Shown piece by piece: positions 1 to 8,431 of a stretch of DNA of 32,826 bases (position 1 is its first letter; every line of letters starts with the position of its first letter). The stretch covers positions 1 to 32,826 of the forward strand of contig JAPOUT010000044.1 in the NCBI GenBank assembly GCA_026708545.1, in the 5' to 3' direction. The position numbers and the translations under genes are program-made. This DNA comes from Hyphomicrobiales bacterium. GTDB taxonomy: Bacteria > Pseudomonadota > Alphaproteobacteria > JAPOUT01. The notes below the pieces were generated by a model, which saw only the letters and a list, made by a program, of their open reading frames with translations, searched no databases and was not told the DNA's origin.

Positions 1-79
1 CGCCTGATTCCCCATCGATTCGCAAAGAAAACCGTCCATTTTCCGGCAAAAATCCAACTGATTCGCTCAAAATCGGCAT
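1..79 (-). CDS. Possible N-terminus of a gene running off the left edge
   Basis: An ATG at 79-77 is preceded on the minus strand by a clear Shine-Dalgarno (CAGGAGAAATTATG, 90-77). The frame stays open for 26 codons to the window edge, beginning MPILSESVGF. The peptide is too short to assign and I recognise no family. Against it: the first dozen codons overlap a segment that resembles intergenic DNA near 29410-29450 (repeat copy B), so the open frame may be fortuitous. The ribosome site is the only positive evidence. Confidence 0.3.
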   Translation of the reverse strand, partial: MPILSESVGFLPENGRFSLRIDGESG

Positions 80-155
80 AATTTCTCCTGTGGCATATCA
101 AGGACGTTCCTATCCCTGCCATGTAAGTTCGCGGATTAGCCGCAAAAAAGCTTGA
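41..155 (+). repeat. Dispersed intergenic element, copy A
   Basis: This stretch is similar to 29410-29544, in the same orientation. The best block is 119-154 against 29508-29543, with 4 differences in 36 bases. A weaker block (ttccggcaaaa, then tgattcgc) lies about 75-95 bases upstream in both copies. The strong block folds into nested hairpins: outer stem 124-127/151-154 and inner stem 131-134 (GCGG) / 140-143 (CCGC) around an ATTAG loop. In copy B the inner stem is CCGG/CTGG, so one G-C pair has become C-G and one G-C has become G-U. A plus-strand terminator follows at 249-290. The element may be a small structured RNA or a REP-like repeat; no coding function is apparent. Confidence 0.5.
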
Positions 156-248
156 TTTCCTGTTGAATGTGCGGACCCATGGCATCCGTCTACAAGACCA
201 ATCAAGGTTGTCTGTAAGCCACCAAAACAAACCCAACTCGAAGGGAGG

Positions 249-290
249 AGCCTCGACATTATCCAAAAGATTTTGTCGGGGCTTCTTTTT
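249..290 (+). terminator. Rho-independent terminator reading rightward
   Basis: A 10-bp stem (agcctcgaca at 249-258 with tgtcggggct at 274-283, one G-U pair) is followed by tcttttt. The T-run lies only on the plus-strand side. No plus-strand protein gene lies upstream within the window, so the terminator may serve the repeat element at 41-155 as a transcript, or RNA starting left of the window. Confidence 0.6.
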
Positions 291-460
291 GCAACAGCTT
301 CGGTATCACGTGGAAAGAGACCAGTAATGACAATCCCAAATGCAACAAATCTCAAACCTTCCAATAACGCTCTAAACGGCACAGATGGAAAATTGTAGAG
401 GCAGATTCACATACAAAACGAAAGCAAACCCGTTAGGTTCTGGACACTGGCAGCTGAAAT

Positions 461-531
461 TGCCGGGACCAGGATTCGAACCTGGATTGACGGAGTCAGA
501 GTCCGTAGTCTTATCGTTAGACGATCCCCCA
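461..531 (-). tRNA. tRNA-Gln(CTG)-like gene, probably degenerate
   Basis: The minus strand carries a tRNA-like cloverleaf. The D stem is GTCT/AGAC. The anticodon arm is ACGGA-CTCTGAC-TCCGT with anticodon CTG, which reads Gln codon CAG. The T arm is CCAGG-TTCGAAT-CCTGG. Positions 8-9 (TC), T33 and the T loop are normal. Two features are wrong for a working tRNA. The 5' acceptor strand TGGGGGA pairs with the 3' strand TCCCGGC over only four of seven positions, where TCCCCCA would be expected. The D loop (AACGATA) also lacks the invariant GG. No CCA is encoded. Bases just outside pair perfectly (453-458 GCTGAA with 532-537 TTCAGC). It is probably a pseudo-tRNA or a tRNA-like domain of a longer RNA. 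Confidence 0.55.
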
Positions 532-610
532 TTCAGCGGGCCGTTGGCGTCTTTTTGACACACTCAGGTAATGCTCAAGATTAGAGGGCTTTGCGAAAAA
601 ATCAACTTTC

Positions 611-2194
611 TTACTCGTGGTCTTCGCAAATCATATCGGCAGCTTTTTCGCCGATCATCATCGCTGCCGCGTTGGTGTTGGATGAAATAATAGTCGGCAT
701 AACCGAATTATCCACTATTCGTAGCCCCTTGATGCCGTTAAAGCGCAGACGAATATCTACGACGGCTTCTGCGTCCGGACCCATTCGGCAGGTGCCCACG
801 CAATGGTGCGTGGTTTTTGAATGTTCGCAGATAAAATCAAAATGTTCCCGGTCGGTCTTTACGTCCGGACCGGGCAAACGCTCCGCCTTGATGAAGGGCC
901 TCAGCGATTCCTGTGCCAGAATCCGCCGAGTAATCCTGAGTCCTTCAATGGAAAGTTCGCGGTCACGCGAATCCTGCAGGTAGTTTGGGTCAATCCGCGG
1001 CGCTGTGGATGGATTGGCGCTTTGCAGGCGCACCGAACCACGTGAACGCGGACGCAAATAACAAGAATTTAGCGTGATGCCCCCTTGAGGCATAGCCGCG
1101 ACGCCATGTTCAATTCCGGTTCCGAGGCCGAGGTGAAATTGAATGTCCGGCGATCGGGCATCGGGATCGGCGTACCAAAACCCGCCTGTCTCAAAGAGTG
1201 AAGAAGCTGCCGGCCCCTTGCGCCCGGCAAGATATTGCAAGCCTGCCAGCACGGCCCAGTGCGGTTTAGCGTAGCGGTCATAACTGTAAGGGCCGGAAAG
1301 TTCGCAAATGCAATAGAGATCGAGATGATCCTGCAGATTTTCTCCGACATTCGGCTGATCATAGACAACATCAATGCCGAGTTCAGACAGATGGTCTGCC
1401 GGACCAATTCCCGATAACTGCAACAGCCTCGGCGAACCGATAGCACCTGCGGAAAGCACAACTTCGCCGGAAACATTCAAGCAGGCTCCGTCAAGCATCT
1501 CTATACCGGTCGCGCGTCCCTTTTCCACAATCAACCGCTTTACCTGTGCATTGGTTCTGACCGTCAAATTTTTTCGTCCCCGGTTTGCCCTGATATAAGC
1601 CATCGCCGCCGAAGCGCGCCGCGCGTTGCGTTGCGTCAGTTGATAAAAGGCAACGCCGTCCTGTCTTTCACCGTTTACATCCATGTTGCGCGGAATGCCA
1701 AGCGCGGCTGCGGCGTCGAAATAGGCTTCGCAAATCGGCAACGGAGCCGCAGGCCGGCTGACACCCAGCGGCCCGCCTTTGCCATGATAGCGGTTGTCAA
1801 AAGTGTCGTTGTCTTCGGCTTTTTTAAAATAAGGCAAAACGTCTTCATACGCCCAACCCTCGCAACCCATCTGCCGCCAATCATCATAGTCTTGGGCATT
1901 GCCACGAGTGTAGATTTGCGCGTTTATAGTTGAGCCACCCCCGATTACCTTTGCCTGTGTATAACGGAAGATCTTGTCTTTCATATACCGTTGCGGGACG
2001 GTATCCCAGCCCCAGCTACCTATGCCTTTGGTCATTTTCGCGAAACCCGCGGGCAGGTGGTAGAACGGATGCCGGTCTTTACCGCCGGCTTCAAGAAGCA
2101 GAACCTCGACACGGGAATCTTCCGAAAGCCTTGAGGCCACAACCGAACCCGCCGACCCTCCTCCGATAACGATAAAATCAAATGTGGTTTTCAC
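611..2194 (-). CDS. GMC-family FAD-dependent oxidoreductase (choline/alcohol dehydrogenase-like)
   Basis: This 527-residue protein has the usual length for a bacterial GMC flavoprotein, which oxidises an alcohol or sugar hydroxyl with FAD. The N-terminal ADP-binding motif GGGSAG lies near residue 12 and is followed by LLLEAGG. The GMC signature KVIGGGSTINAQIYTRGN lies near residue 85, and a second GMC signature (LSAGAIGSPRLLQLSGIGP) near 250. The C-terminal active-site region shows HHCVGTCRMG and IISSNTNAAAMMIGEKAADM. No signal peptide is seen, so it is probably cytoplasmic. The start is GTG. It lies 92 bases after the ABC ATPase gene on the same strand and probably belongs to that operon, which suggests action on a sugar, polyol or related alcohol. 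The substrate cannot be read from sequence; the choline dehydrogenase label is only a family resemblance. Confidence 0.9.
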   Translation of the reverse strand: MKTTFDFIVIGGGSAGSVVASRLSEDSRVEVLLLEAGGKDRHPFYHLPAGFAKMTKGIGSWGWDTVPQRYMKDKIFRYTQAKVIGGGSTINAQIYTRGNAQDYDDWRQMGCEGWAYEDVLPYFKKAEDNDTFDNRYHGKGGPLGVSRPAAPLPICEAYFDAAAALGIPRNMDVNGERQDGVAFYQLTQRNARRASAAMAYIRANRGRKNLTVRTNAQVKRLIVEKGRATGIEMLDGACLNVSGEVVLSAGAIGSPRLLQLSGIGPADHLSELGIDVVYDQPNVGENLQDHLDLYCICELSGPYSYDRYAKPHWAVLAGLQYLAGRKGPAASSLFETGGFWYADPDARSPDIQFHLGLGTGIEHGVAAMPQGGITLNSCYLRPRSRGSVRLQSANPSTAPRIDPNYLQDSRDRELSIEGLRITRRILAQESLRPFIKAERLPGPDVKTDREHFDFICEHSKTTHHCVGTCRMGPDAEAVVDIRLRFNGIKGLRIVDNSVMPTIISSNTNAAAMMIGEKAADMICEDHE

Positions 2195-2286
2195 GGGCTT
2201 CGCCTTTTACGGTGACGAGTCGGCGATGCCGGAATCGATTCCCCGCCGACCGCCTGCGGCAAGAACGACACGAATCATAGGGCGAA

Positions 2287-3402
2287 TTACCCTTCGGTAA
2301 TCCGTTCTTCGGTCTCAGGATCGAAAACCACAGCCTTGTCCATGTTAACGGCAAAGTCGAAAACATCGCCGGCCGCTACGGATACATCCGCCCGCATCCG
2401 GGCAATGGTGTCCCTGTCGGCGAGCGTCATGGTTACGAACGTATCGGAGCCGGACGGCTCGGTTACATCCACGCGATTTTGCAGATTAACGATGTTGCTT
2501 GATTTGCGGTCGGCTCCATCCAGATCGGTGATCGCCTCCGGCCGAATTCCAAGGAGAATGTCCTTGCCCTGCCACGCGGCGAGATTGGCTTGTGAGAAAG
2601 GAAGCAACACCGTATTCCCTTCGGAGGTTGCGACGGACGCATGCGGACGATTGTCTTGCACAACGACTTTCGCCGGAAGGATATTCATGGCCGGCGACCC
2701 CATAAACGTCGCCACGAAGAGATTTGCAGGCGTGTCGTAGATTTCCTTAGGCGTGCCCAACTGCTGCACATAACCCTGATACATCACCGCAATCCGGGTC
2801 GAGAGCGTCATGGCTTCAATTTGGTCATGAGTCACATAAACAATTGTTTTCTTCAGTTTTTCATGAAGCTTTTTGATCTCGGTTCGCATATTGACGCGCA
2901 GTTTGGCGTCAAGGTTGGAAAGCGGTTCATCGAAAAGGAACACGTCCGGATTCCGCACCAACGCACGCCCCATCGCGACCCGCTGGCGCTGTCCGCCCGA
3001 CAACTGCCAGGGCTTGCGGCCCAGAAGTTGCTCGATCTGCAATAATTTTGCGACATCGTTCATCGCCTTCTCGCGCTCGGGAGCAGGCACACCATGCATT
3101 TCCAACCCGAAGGTTATGTTTTGTCCAACTGTCATGTTCGGATACAGCGCGTAACTCTGAAACACCATGGCGATATTACGATTGGACGGATGCACGCCGT
3201 TCACGATCCGGTTGTTAATTGAAATGTCCCCGGATGTGATGTCCTCAAGCCCTGCAATCATGTACAGGAGCGTCGATTTCCCGCAACCCGAGGGCCCGAC
3301 AAGGACGAGAAACTCGCCCTCTTCCACCGAGACGTTAATTTGATGGAGAACCTCAATGGAGCCGTAAGATTTTGTGACGTTGTTGATGTTAAGAAAACTC
3401 AT
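2287..3402 (-). CDS. gtsD: Sugar ABC transporter ATP-binding protein (UgpC/MsmK/GtsD type)
   Basis: This 371-residue ATPase energises a CUT1 carbohydrate importer. The Walker A motif GPSGCGKST is at residues 36-44, the Q-loop is in VFQSYALYP, the signature LSGGQRQ is near 134, the Walker B is VFLFDEP followed by the D-loop SNLDAKLR, and the switch histidine is in VTHDQIEAMT. A C-terminal TOBE/MalK-like regulatory domain of about 130 residues follows, containing LGIRPEAI. The start is supported by AAGGA seven bases upstream, and four bases separate it from the upstream permease stop. ATPases of this type can serve several CUT1 systems. This one may also power the agl transporter at 25381-29205, which has no ATPase of its own here. 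The symbol is by resemblance of the whole operon to GtsABCD. Confidence 0.93.
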   Translation of the reverse strand: MSFLNINNVTKSYGSIEVLHQINVSVEEGEFLVLVGPSGCGKSTLLYMIAGLEDITSGDISINNRIVNGVHPSNRNIAMVFQSYALYPNMTVGQNITFGLEMHGVPAPEREKAMNDVAKLLQIEQLLGRKPWQLSGGQRQRVAMGRALVRNPDVFLFDEPLSNLDAKLRVNMRTEIKKLHEKLKKTIVYVTHDQIEAMTLSTRIAVMYQGYVQQLGTPKEIYDTPANLFVATFMGSPAMNILPAKVVVQDNRPHASVATSEGNTVLLPFSQANLAAWQGKDILLGIRPEAITDLDGADRKSSNIVNLQNRVDVTEPSGSDTFVTMTLADRDTIARMRADVSVAAGDVFDFAVNMDKAVVFDPETEERITEG

Positions 3403-3406
3403 GAGC

Positions 3407-4285
3407 TTATCCTTTAACGGAGCCCGCCATCAGGCCGCGCACGAAATAACGACCGGCCACGATGTAGACGAGCAGGGTGGGCAGGGCGGCGAGAATCGCA
3501 CCCGCGAAGTGAACATTATACTCCTTCACGCCCGTGGAGGACTGAACGAGATTATTTAGGGCGACGGTCATTGGCGCGCCCGATCCCGAAGCAAAAGACG
3601 CTCCGAAAAGGAAGTCGTTCCAGATGTTTGTGAACTGCCAGATGACGCAGACCACGATGATCGGCCCCGACGAAGGCAGAAGAATTCGATAAAATATTTG
3701 GAAAAAGCCGGCGCCATCGATTTGTGCGGCGCGCACCAGTTCCGTCGGGAAGGCGGCATAGTAATTGCGGAAATAGAGCGTGGAGAAGCCGACACCATAA
3801 ACCACGTGCACCAAAATCAGGCCGTAGGTGGAACCGGAAAGGCCTACAATTCCGAGAATGCGCGCCATTGGAATCAAAACTATCTGAAACGGAATGAAGC
3901 AAGAAAACAACATGAGCCCAAACAGGATGGTGTCATATTTGAAACGCCACTTGGTTAGCACGTAACCGTTCAAAGCACCGAGGATGGTCGAAATAAATAC
4001 GGCGGGAACGACCATTTTAATCGAGTTCCAAAAATAAGGCCTAAGGCCCGTCGGTTCGACTCCGACTTGCGCCGTGGACCACGCCGCCTTCCAGGCTTCC
4101 AGCGTGAAAACTTCCGGCATGGCCATCATGTTGCCACCGGTGATTTCGCCGAGCGGTTTCACCGAGTTCAACAGCATGATGAAGAACGGCAGCAGATAGA
4201 ACAATGCACTGACAAGCAGGAACAAGTAGATGAAACTGCGCGTGACACGCCCCGTCCGAACAGACTGCGTTTGAGCCGAGGACAT
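3407..4285 (-). CDS. gtsC: Sugar ABC transporter permease, MalG-like
   Basis: This 292-residue inner-membrane permease is of the MalG class. It has an N-terminal membrane anchor (LFLLVSALFYLLPFFIMLL), a periplasmic stretch, then several further membrane segments. The cytoplasmic EAA coupling motif ELVRAAQIDGAGFFQIF is followed by RILLP, and the protein ends in the typical RGLMAGSVKG. Its start codon shares one base with the upstream permease stop (TAATG), indicating translational coupling. With the preceding gene it should form the heterodimeric channel of a glucose/mannose-type CUT1 importer. Confidence 0.93.
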   Translation of the reverse strand: MSSAQTQSVRTGRVTRSFIYLFLLVSALFYLLPFFIMLLNSVKPLGEITGGNMMAMPEVFTLEAWKAAWSTAQVGVEPTGLRPYFWNSIKMVVPAVFISTILGALNGYVLTKWRFKYDTILFGLMLFSCFIPFQIVLIPMARILGIVGLSGSTYGLILVHVVYGVGFSTLYFRNYYAAFPTELVRAAQIDGAGFFQIFYRILLPSSGPIIVVCVIWQFTNIWNDFLFGASFASGSGAPMTVALNNLVQSSTGVKEYNVHFAGAILAALPTLLVYIVAGRYFVRGLMAGSVKG

Positions 4286-5178
4286 TAGCTCTTCTCCTTC
4301 AGTTCGGCATACAGATAAGGCACCATGATTGCGGCGATTGTCATCAGCATGATTACGGCCGAGGACGCACCGATTCCCATCTGGTTTCGAGTGAATGTAT
4401 AGGAATACATGAACGTGGCGGGCAATTCGGTCGCGCGACCGGGTCCGCCGCCGGTCAGGGCAATAACAAGGTCATAGCTCTTGATTGCCAGATGAGCGAG
4501 AATGACAAAAGCGGACAAGAAGGCCGGACGCAACAACGGAATGACGATGCGACGATACAGATTCCAGTTGGATGCGCCGTCAATTTGGGCGGCTTTCATG
4601 ATTTCATTGTCGATGCCTCGCAAACCTGCAAGAAACATAGCCATAACGAAACCGCTGGTTTGCCAAACGGCTGCCAAGACGATCGTGTAGATTGCAAAAT
4701 CCCGATTCTTAATCCAATCGAATTTGAAACTTGTCCATCCCCAGAGATGCATTGTGTGCTCAAGCCCGATGCCCGGGTCCAAAAACCACTTCCACGCAGT
4801 ACCCGTCACGATGAAACTGAGCGCCATGGGGTAGAGGTAAATTGGTCGAAGGACGCCTTCCCCCCGAATTTTCTGATCCAGAAAAATCGCAAGCGCCAAA
4901 CCGAGGGCGGTGCAGACCGTTATGTAGAAAAAAGCAAAGATGCCAAGGTTTGTGAGGGAAGTGGTCCAGTGACTGAGCCGCCAGAGCTTGGAATAATTTT
5001 CCATCCCGACCAAACCGAAACTGGGAAGGATGCGACTGTCCGTGAAGGACAGATAAATCGTGAAAAAGATGAAACCGTAAACGAAGACAAGAACCATCGC
5101 CAGAGAAGGACTGAGAACCACCTTTGGTATCCAGTTCTGGAGTCTCGTCCTAAAGTCAACTTCCCCTTGCCGGATCAT
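4285..5178 (-). CDS. gtsB: Sugar ABC transporter permease, MalF-like
   Basis: This 297-residue inner-membrane permease has about six hydrophobic segments, starting with LSPSLAMVLVFVYGFIFFTI. The EAA loop EIMKAAQIDGASNWNLYRRI is followed by VIPLLRP. The start is supported by AAGG six bases upstream on the minus strand. It is the second gene of the operon, after the binding-protein gene and an 83-base spacer with a strong hairpin. It pairs with the following MalG-like permease. Confidence 0.92.
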   Translation of the reverse strand: MIRQGEVDFRTRLQNWIPKVVLSPSLAMVLVFVYGFIFFTIYLSFTDSRILPSFGLVGMENYSKLWRLSHWTTSLTNLGIFAFFYITVCTALGLALAIFLDQKIRGEGVLRPIYLYPMALSFIVTGTAWKWFLDPGIGLEHTMHLWGWTSFKFDWIKNRDFAIYTIVLAAVWQTSGFVMAMFLAGLRGIDNEIMKAAQIDGASNWNLYRRIVIPLLRPAFLSAFVILAHLAIKSYDLVIALTGGGPGRATELPATFMYSYTFTRNQMGIGASSAVIMLMTIAAIMVPYLYAELKEKS

Positions 5179-5209
5179 TTTGACCTTCCCGTCATTGGTT
5201 CTTGAAGGC

Positions 5210-5237
5210 TCCGGGAGCGGTCGTTGCCGCTCCCGGA
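5210..5237 (-). promoter_or_regulatory. Intercistronic stem-loop between binding-protein and permease genes
   Basis: A perfect 11-bp stem (5210-5220 with 5227-5237, tccgggagcgg / ccgctcccgga) closes a 6-base loop. It lies between the stop of the binding-protein gene and the start of the first permease. Neither strand has a real T-run directly after it. It is therefore more likely an RNA-stabilising or attenuating hairpin that keeps binding-protein mRNA in excess over permease mRNA, as known for other binding-protein operons, than a full terminator. Confidence 0.6.
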
Positions 5238-5261
5238 ATCCTTTTGGTTATACGCCCGCGA

Positions 5262-6512
5262 CTACTGAGCCAGATCGACGGCAGTAACGAGCTCCTCAGT
5301 GGCAGTCTCGGCATCATACTCACCGTTGAAATGGGCGGTAACGACGTCGTAGATTGCGTTTTTGACCGCCGCGCGGTTGGCGTGACCGTGGGCCATCGAA
5401 CCGACAAGCGTGCCCCTTGCAGAAGCCGCCGCGAGTTCCGTCATGCCTTTCTTGCCGCAGGCATCGAAGTCGTCATTCGGCACATCGGTACGAGCAGGAA
5501 CCGAGCCCTTAACCACGTTGAAGGCCGACTGGAATGTCGGTGACATGATCGCCCGGGCCATTTCGCCCTGAGCGGCCTGAGCCTCGGGGCTCGAAACGTT
5601 GAACATCGCGAATTGGTCGGAGTTGAAGCTGACGGCGCCAGCCGATCCGGGCACGCGGAAGCAAAGGAAATCCCTGTCCGGAACCTTGCCGGCGTTCAGG
5701 AATTCACCCTTGGCCCAGTCGCCCATGATTTGGAAGGCGGCTTCGTCATTGATGACCATGGCCGATGCCAGGTTCCAATCGCGGCCGGAGAAGTTGTCAT
5801 CGACAAAACTACGCAACGTCGCCATCCGGTTGAACGCCTCGACCATCTGCTGCGAGCCAAGCGCCGCAGGATCCAGATCGATAAAGGCTTTGCGGTAAAA
5901 GTCCACGCCTCCGACGGAAAGCACAACGCCGTCAAACATGGTGGCTTCCTGCCACGCCTGTCCGCCGTGGGCCAGCGCGGTCTTGCCGCTGTCTTGGACC
6001 TTCTGCATGGCCGCAACGAATTCTTCCCAACTGGAAGGCTCATCAATGGAGAGATCATCCAGAATACCCTTGTTGGCCCAAACCCAGTTGGTCGAATGCA
6101 CGTTGACCGGTGCCGATATCCAATGGCCGTCATACTTTGCAAAGTTTTGCAACGCGGGAGGAACGACGGCATCCCAACCTTCTTGTGCGGCGACCGCGTC
6201 AAGATTGGCCAGAGCGCCTTCGGCGGCCCAGTCCAGAATGTCAAAGCCGAGCAGTTGGACGGCGGTGGGCGCATCGCCGGCGGTAACACGGGCGCGCAGT
6301 ACGGTCATGGCGCTTTCACCACCACCACCGGCAACCGGCATGTCGTTCCAGCCGATGTCCTGATTCGCCAAGTCGTCTTTCAAGACGTTCAGGGCTGCGG
6401 CTTCACCGCCCGAAGTCCACCAGTGCAACACCTCCACATCGGCGGCTTGCGCTGTGCCTGTCGTTGCCATTAGGGCCGCGACTATCACGAGTTTCTTGTT
6501 AAAATAACGCAT
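5262..6512 (-). CDS. gtsA: Periplasmic sugar-binding protein, glucose/mannose (GtsA) type
   Basis: This 416-residue CUT1 solute-binding protein begins with a Sec signal peptide: MRYFNKK, a hydrophobic core, and cleavage after AQA. The mature N-terminus contains [18 protein letters not shown], and [19 protein letters not shown] and [13 protein letters not shown] follow; as I recall the family, these are hallmarks of the Pseudomonas GtsA glucose-binding group. It should bind glucose or mannose in the periplasm and deliver it to GtsB/GtsC. It is the first gene of a minus-strand operon that continues through the permeases, ATPase and GMC oxidoreductase. AAGGAG lies seven bases before the ATG. Two inverted repeats upstream (6548-6565 and 6569-6580) may be regulatory. 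Confidence 0.92.
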   Translation of the reverse strand: MRYFNKKLVIVAALMATTGTAQAADVEVLHWWTSGGEAAALNVLKDDLANQDIGWNDMPVAGGGGESAMTVLRARVTAGDAPTAVQLLGFDILDWAAEGALANLDAVAAQEGWDAVVPPALQNFAKYDGHWISAPVNVHSTNWVWANKGILDDLSIDEPSSWEEFVAAMQKVQDSGKTALAHGGQAWQEATMFDGVVLSVGGVDFYRKAFIDLDPAALGSQQMVEAFNRMATLRSFVDDNFSGRDWNLASAMVINDEAAFQIMGDWAKGEFLNAGKVPDRDFLCFRVPGSAGAVSFNSDQFAMFNVSSPEAQAAQGEMARAIMSPTFQSAFNVVKGSVPARTDVPNDDFDACGKKGMTELAAASARGTLVGSMAHGHANRAAVKNAIYDVVTAHFNGEYDAETATEELVTAVDLAQ

Positions 6513-7097
6513 TAGGTTTCTCCTTGAAATTTGCGTGTTGGATTTTTCTCTGAAAAGTTTCAGAGGCTCTTCGCTCGAAGTGTGCGGGCGCGTTCAATGT
6601 GCACACCCGACGATTTTTACCTTCGAGGAATTCTTCAAGGCCGCAATGGCCGATTTTCCGTTCCCGTACGGACTGTTTCACCCTGCCAAAACAACTTCCG
6701 GGAAATTGCTCGTAAGGTGCAACAGCCTTGATATCGGGTTTGTTCGTTTCTCGCGAGCACAACGCCGATACGGGAGCGTCACGCCGTGCCATGCAAAATA
6801 ATCCCCGCTCTCCGTCGGAAATCAAAACCGACGCGGTCTCGTGGACTTCCCGGATGCGAGTCCCGTCAATCATGTATTGCAACACCTTGCATTTGTACTG
6901 ATTCGCCTCCACTCCATAACGCGAATCCCCTCACGAAATTTTCAAACCGCCTATTCTCCCCTTGGAATGCCATAATTGTCAAGGCTCGGGCCCAAACTTG
7001 TCCGTAAGATTTATTTTGACCAATTCTTAAATCGCCCGGCCTGACCTTGAATCGGAAAACCGGCCACGCTTCCACTCTCAAGGACGCCGCGAACGAA
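6513..7097. other. Intergenic region upstream of the sugar ABC operon
   Basis: These 585 bases separate the first gene of the sugar ABC operon from the MFS gene stop, both on the minus strand, so they should hold the operon promoter. Next to the start are AAGGAG and two inverted repeats. A minus-strand frame (6912 down to 6499, GTG start) stays open for 137 codons. It resembles no family I know and runs into the binding-protein start, so I do not call it a gene. I could not place a convincing -35/-10 pair. Confidence 0.5.
6548..6565. promoter_or_regulatory. Perfect 18-bp palindrome upstream of gtsA, candidate operator
   Basis: CTCTGAAA-AG-TTTCAGAG is an 8-bp perfect inverted repeat with a 2-base centre, located 36 to 53 bases before the gtsA start codon. 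Right beside it is a second inverted repeat, CTTCG-CT-CGAAG (6569-6580). The position suits a repressor operator overlapping a promoter or the early leader; the pair could alternatively be mRNA leader hairpins. No regulator gene for this operon is adjacent. Confidence 0.4.
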
Positions 7098-8345
7098 TCA
7101 TCTTTTAAAATGTCGTTGAACTTTAGTCCCGTAAAAAGCCCACACTAACGCGACCAATTGCATGACAACAATGCATGCTATGGCAGTCTGGTGAGCTACA
7201 GCGGGATATGTGCCTATTTTAACGGGTTGCCATAAGTCCAGTATAAACCCTACGCCGTATTGCAAACAAAAACCTGCCAACGTGGCAAAAAGATTTAGAA
7301 TGCTCACGGCACGTCCGGCCACGCCTGTTGGCAGAGCGTTTGAAAGAAGGGCATACGTGATAATGGACCCCGATACACAAAACCCGAACAAACCCCATAA
7401 ATAAGGGGAAATGTTTTCCATGTTCATCAAAATAAATACCTGCACCAAAATGTAAACGAAGCAAATAACCAGCGAAATGTTCACCCTCGAATAACCTTTT
7501 TCACCCAAACGGTCCGTAACAGCACCCAGAATGAAATTTCCCGAAATAACACAAACCGCCAACAACAAGAGGAAGGCGGCCGCCTCCGCAGAAGGCAATT
7601 GGTCCACTTGGCGCAACCACTCGCCCGCCCACAATCCTTGATACGACAGCCACACGCCCTGGCAAACAATCGAGAGAGGAGCAATCCAAACGAATACATG
7701 GTTTTTAAAAACAACGGAGTATCCTTTTATCTCATCAAACAAATTTTTAGGTGTGTTGTGGATATCGTCTTCATGGTCGGGTGCAACCAAATAAACATAG
7801 GCGGCAATGCATGCCGTAAAACCCGAAAGCCCTTGAAACAGCTCCTGCCATGTAATAAAGGACAGAATATATTGGGTGGGCAGCGTGGAGCAGAGTGCCC
7901 CGATGCCCGCAAAACTAATAATCGCTCCGTTGGCAAACGCCAATTTGTTTTTAGGCCACCATTGCGCGTTCACTTTGAAAGCCGCCGTCCAACAGCCGGC
8001 CATGCCCAAACCCAGCAGGAAGCGTCCCGCGCCCATTAATGTAAAAGTACCGAATGAAAACAAGAATGCTCCCACAGCACCCACCAAAAGCAATACGGAT
8101 ATCGTGCGGCGTGCACCATAACGATCAAGACAAATACCAACGAATAATTGCGATCCCGCGATCGATATAAAAAACAAACTTGTTAGGAAGCCCAATTCCG
8201 TGGCACTTAACTGCAACTCCCTTCCAATATTTTCCCCTATTACACCGTTAATGTTTCTAAACAGCTCCGACAGGAAATAGGCAGCCATAAAAGGAATAAA
8301 AACATTAATGATTATGTAAACGGCATTATGCTTGTTTTTCACCAC
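7098..8345 (-). CDS. MFS transporter
   Basis: This 415-residue membrane protein has about twelve hydrophobic segments. The MFS motif A-like loop after TM2 is GICLDRYGARRTI, with a related loop GAVTDRLGEKGYSR in the second half. The N-terminal half also shows GRFLLGLGMAGCWTAAFK. Segment WWPKNKLAFANG resembles motifs in nitrate, oxalate or hexuronate transporter relatives, but the substrate cannot be assigned. The start is GTG (8345) or the next GTG (8342), with AGGGA upstream. Codon use is more A/T-rich than in the neighbouring genes. It stands alone between the CckA-like gene and the sugar operon, on the same strand as both. Confidence 0.88.
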   Translation of the reverse strand: MVKNKHNAVYIIINVFIPFMAAYFLSELFRNINGVIGENIGRELQLSATELGFLTSLFFISIAGSQLFVGICLDRYGARRTISVLLLVGAVGAFLFSFGTFTLMGAGRFLLGLGMAGCWTAAFKVNAQWWPKNKLAFANGAIISFAGIGALCSTLPTQYILSFITWQELFQGLSGFTACIAAYVYLVAPDHEDDIHNTPKNLFDEIKGYSVVFKNHVFVWIAPLSIVCQGVWLSYQGLWAGEWLRQVDQLPSAEAAAFLLLLAVCVISGNFILGAVTDRLGEKGYSRVNISLVICFVYILVQVFILMNMENISPYLWGLFGFCVSGSIITYALLSNALPTGVAGRAVSILNLFATLAGFCLQYGVGFILDLWQPVKIGTYPAVAHQTAIACIVVMQLVALVWAFYGTKVQRHFKR

Positions 8346-8431
8346 ACCAAAATTCCCTGACTGGCAATACGTTGTAAATAAGGGTTTAAATTATTTCGCG
8401 ATAACATTTAAAGCACGCAAACCTCTATCTA

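Noticed and set aside
110-382. 90-codon minus-strand frame between the left edge and the tRNA-like gene
   Set aside because: It reads backwards through the terminator and the structured repeat and has no family resemblance.
5613-6473. Long open frame (286 codons) antisense to gtsA
   Set aside because: Composition shadow of a well-supported gene; it encodes no recognisable protein and has no ribosome site.
6499-6912. 137-codon minus-strand frame upstream of the sugar-binding protein gene
   Set aside because: GTG start, no recognisable family, and it runs through the promoter region, the palindromes and into the gtsA start.
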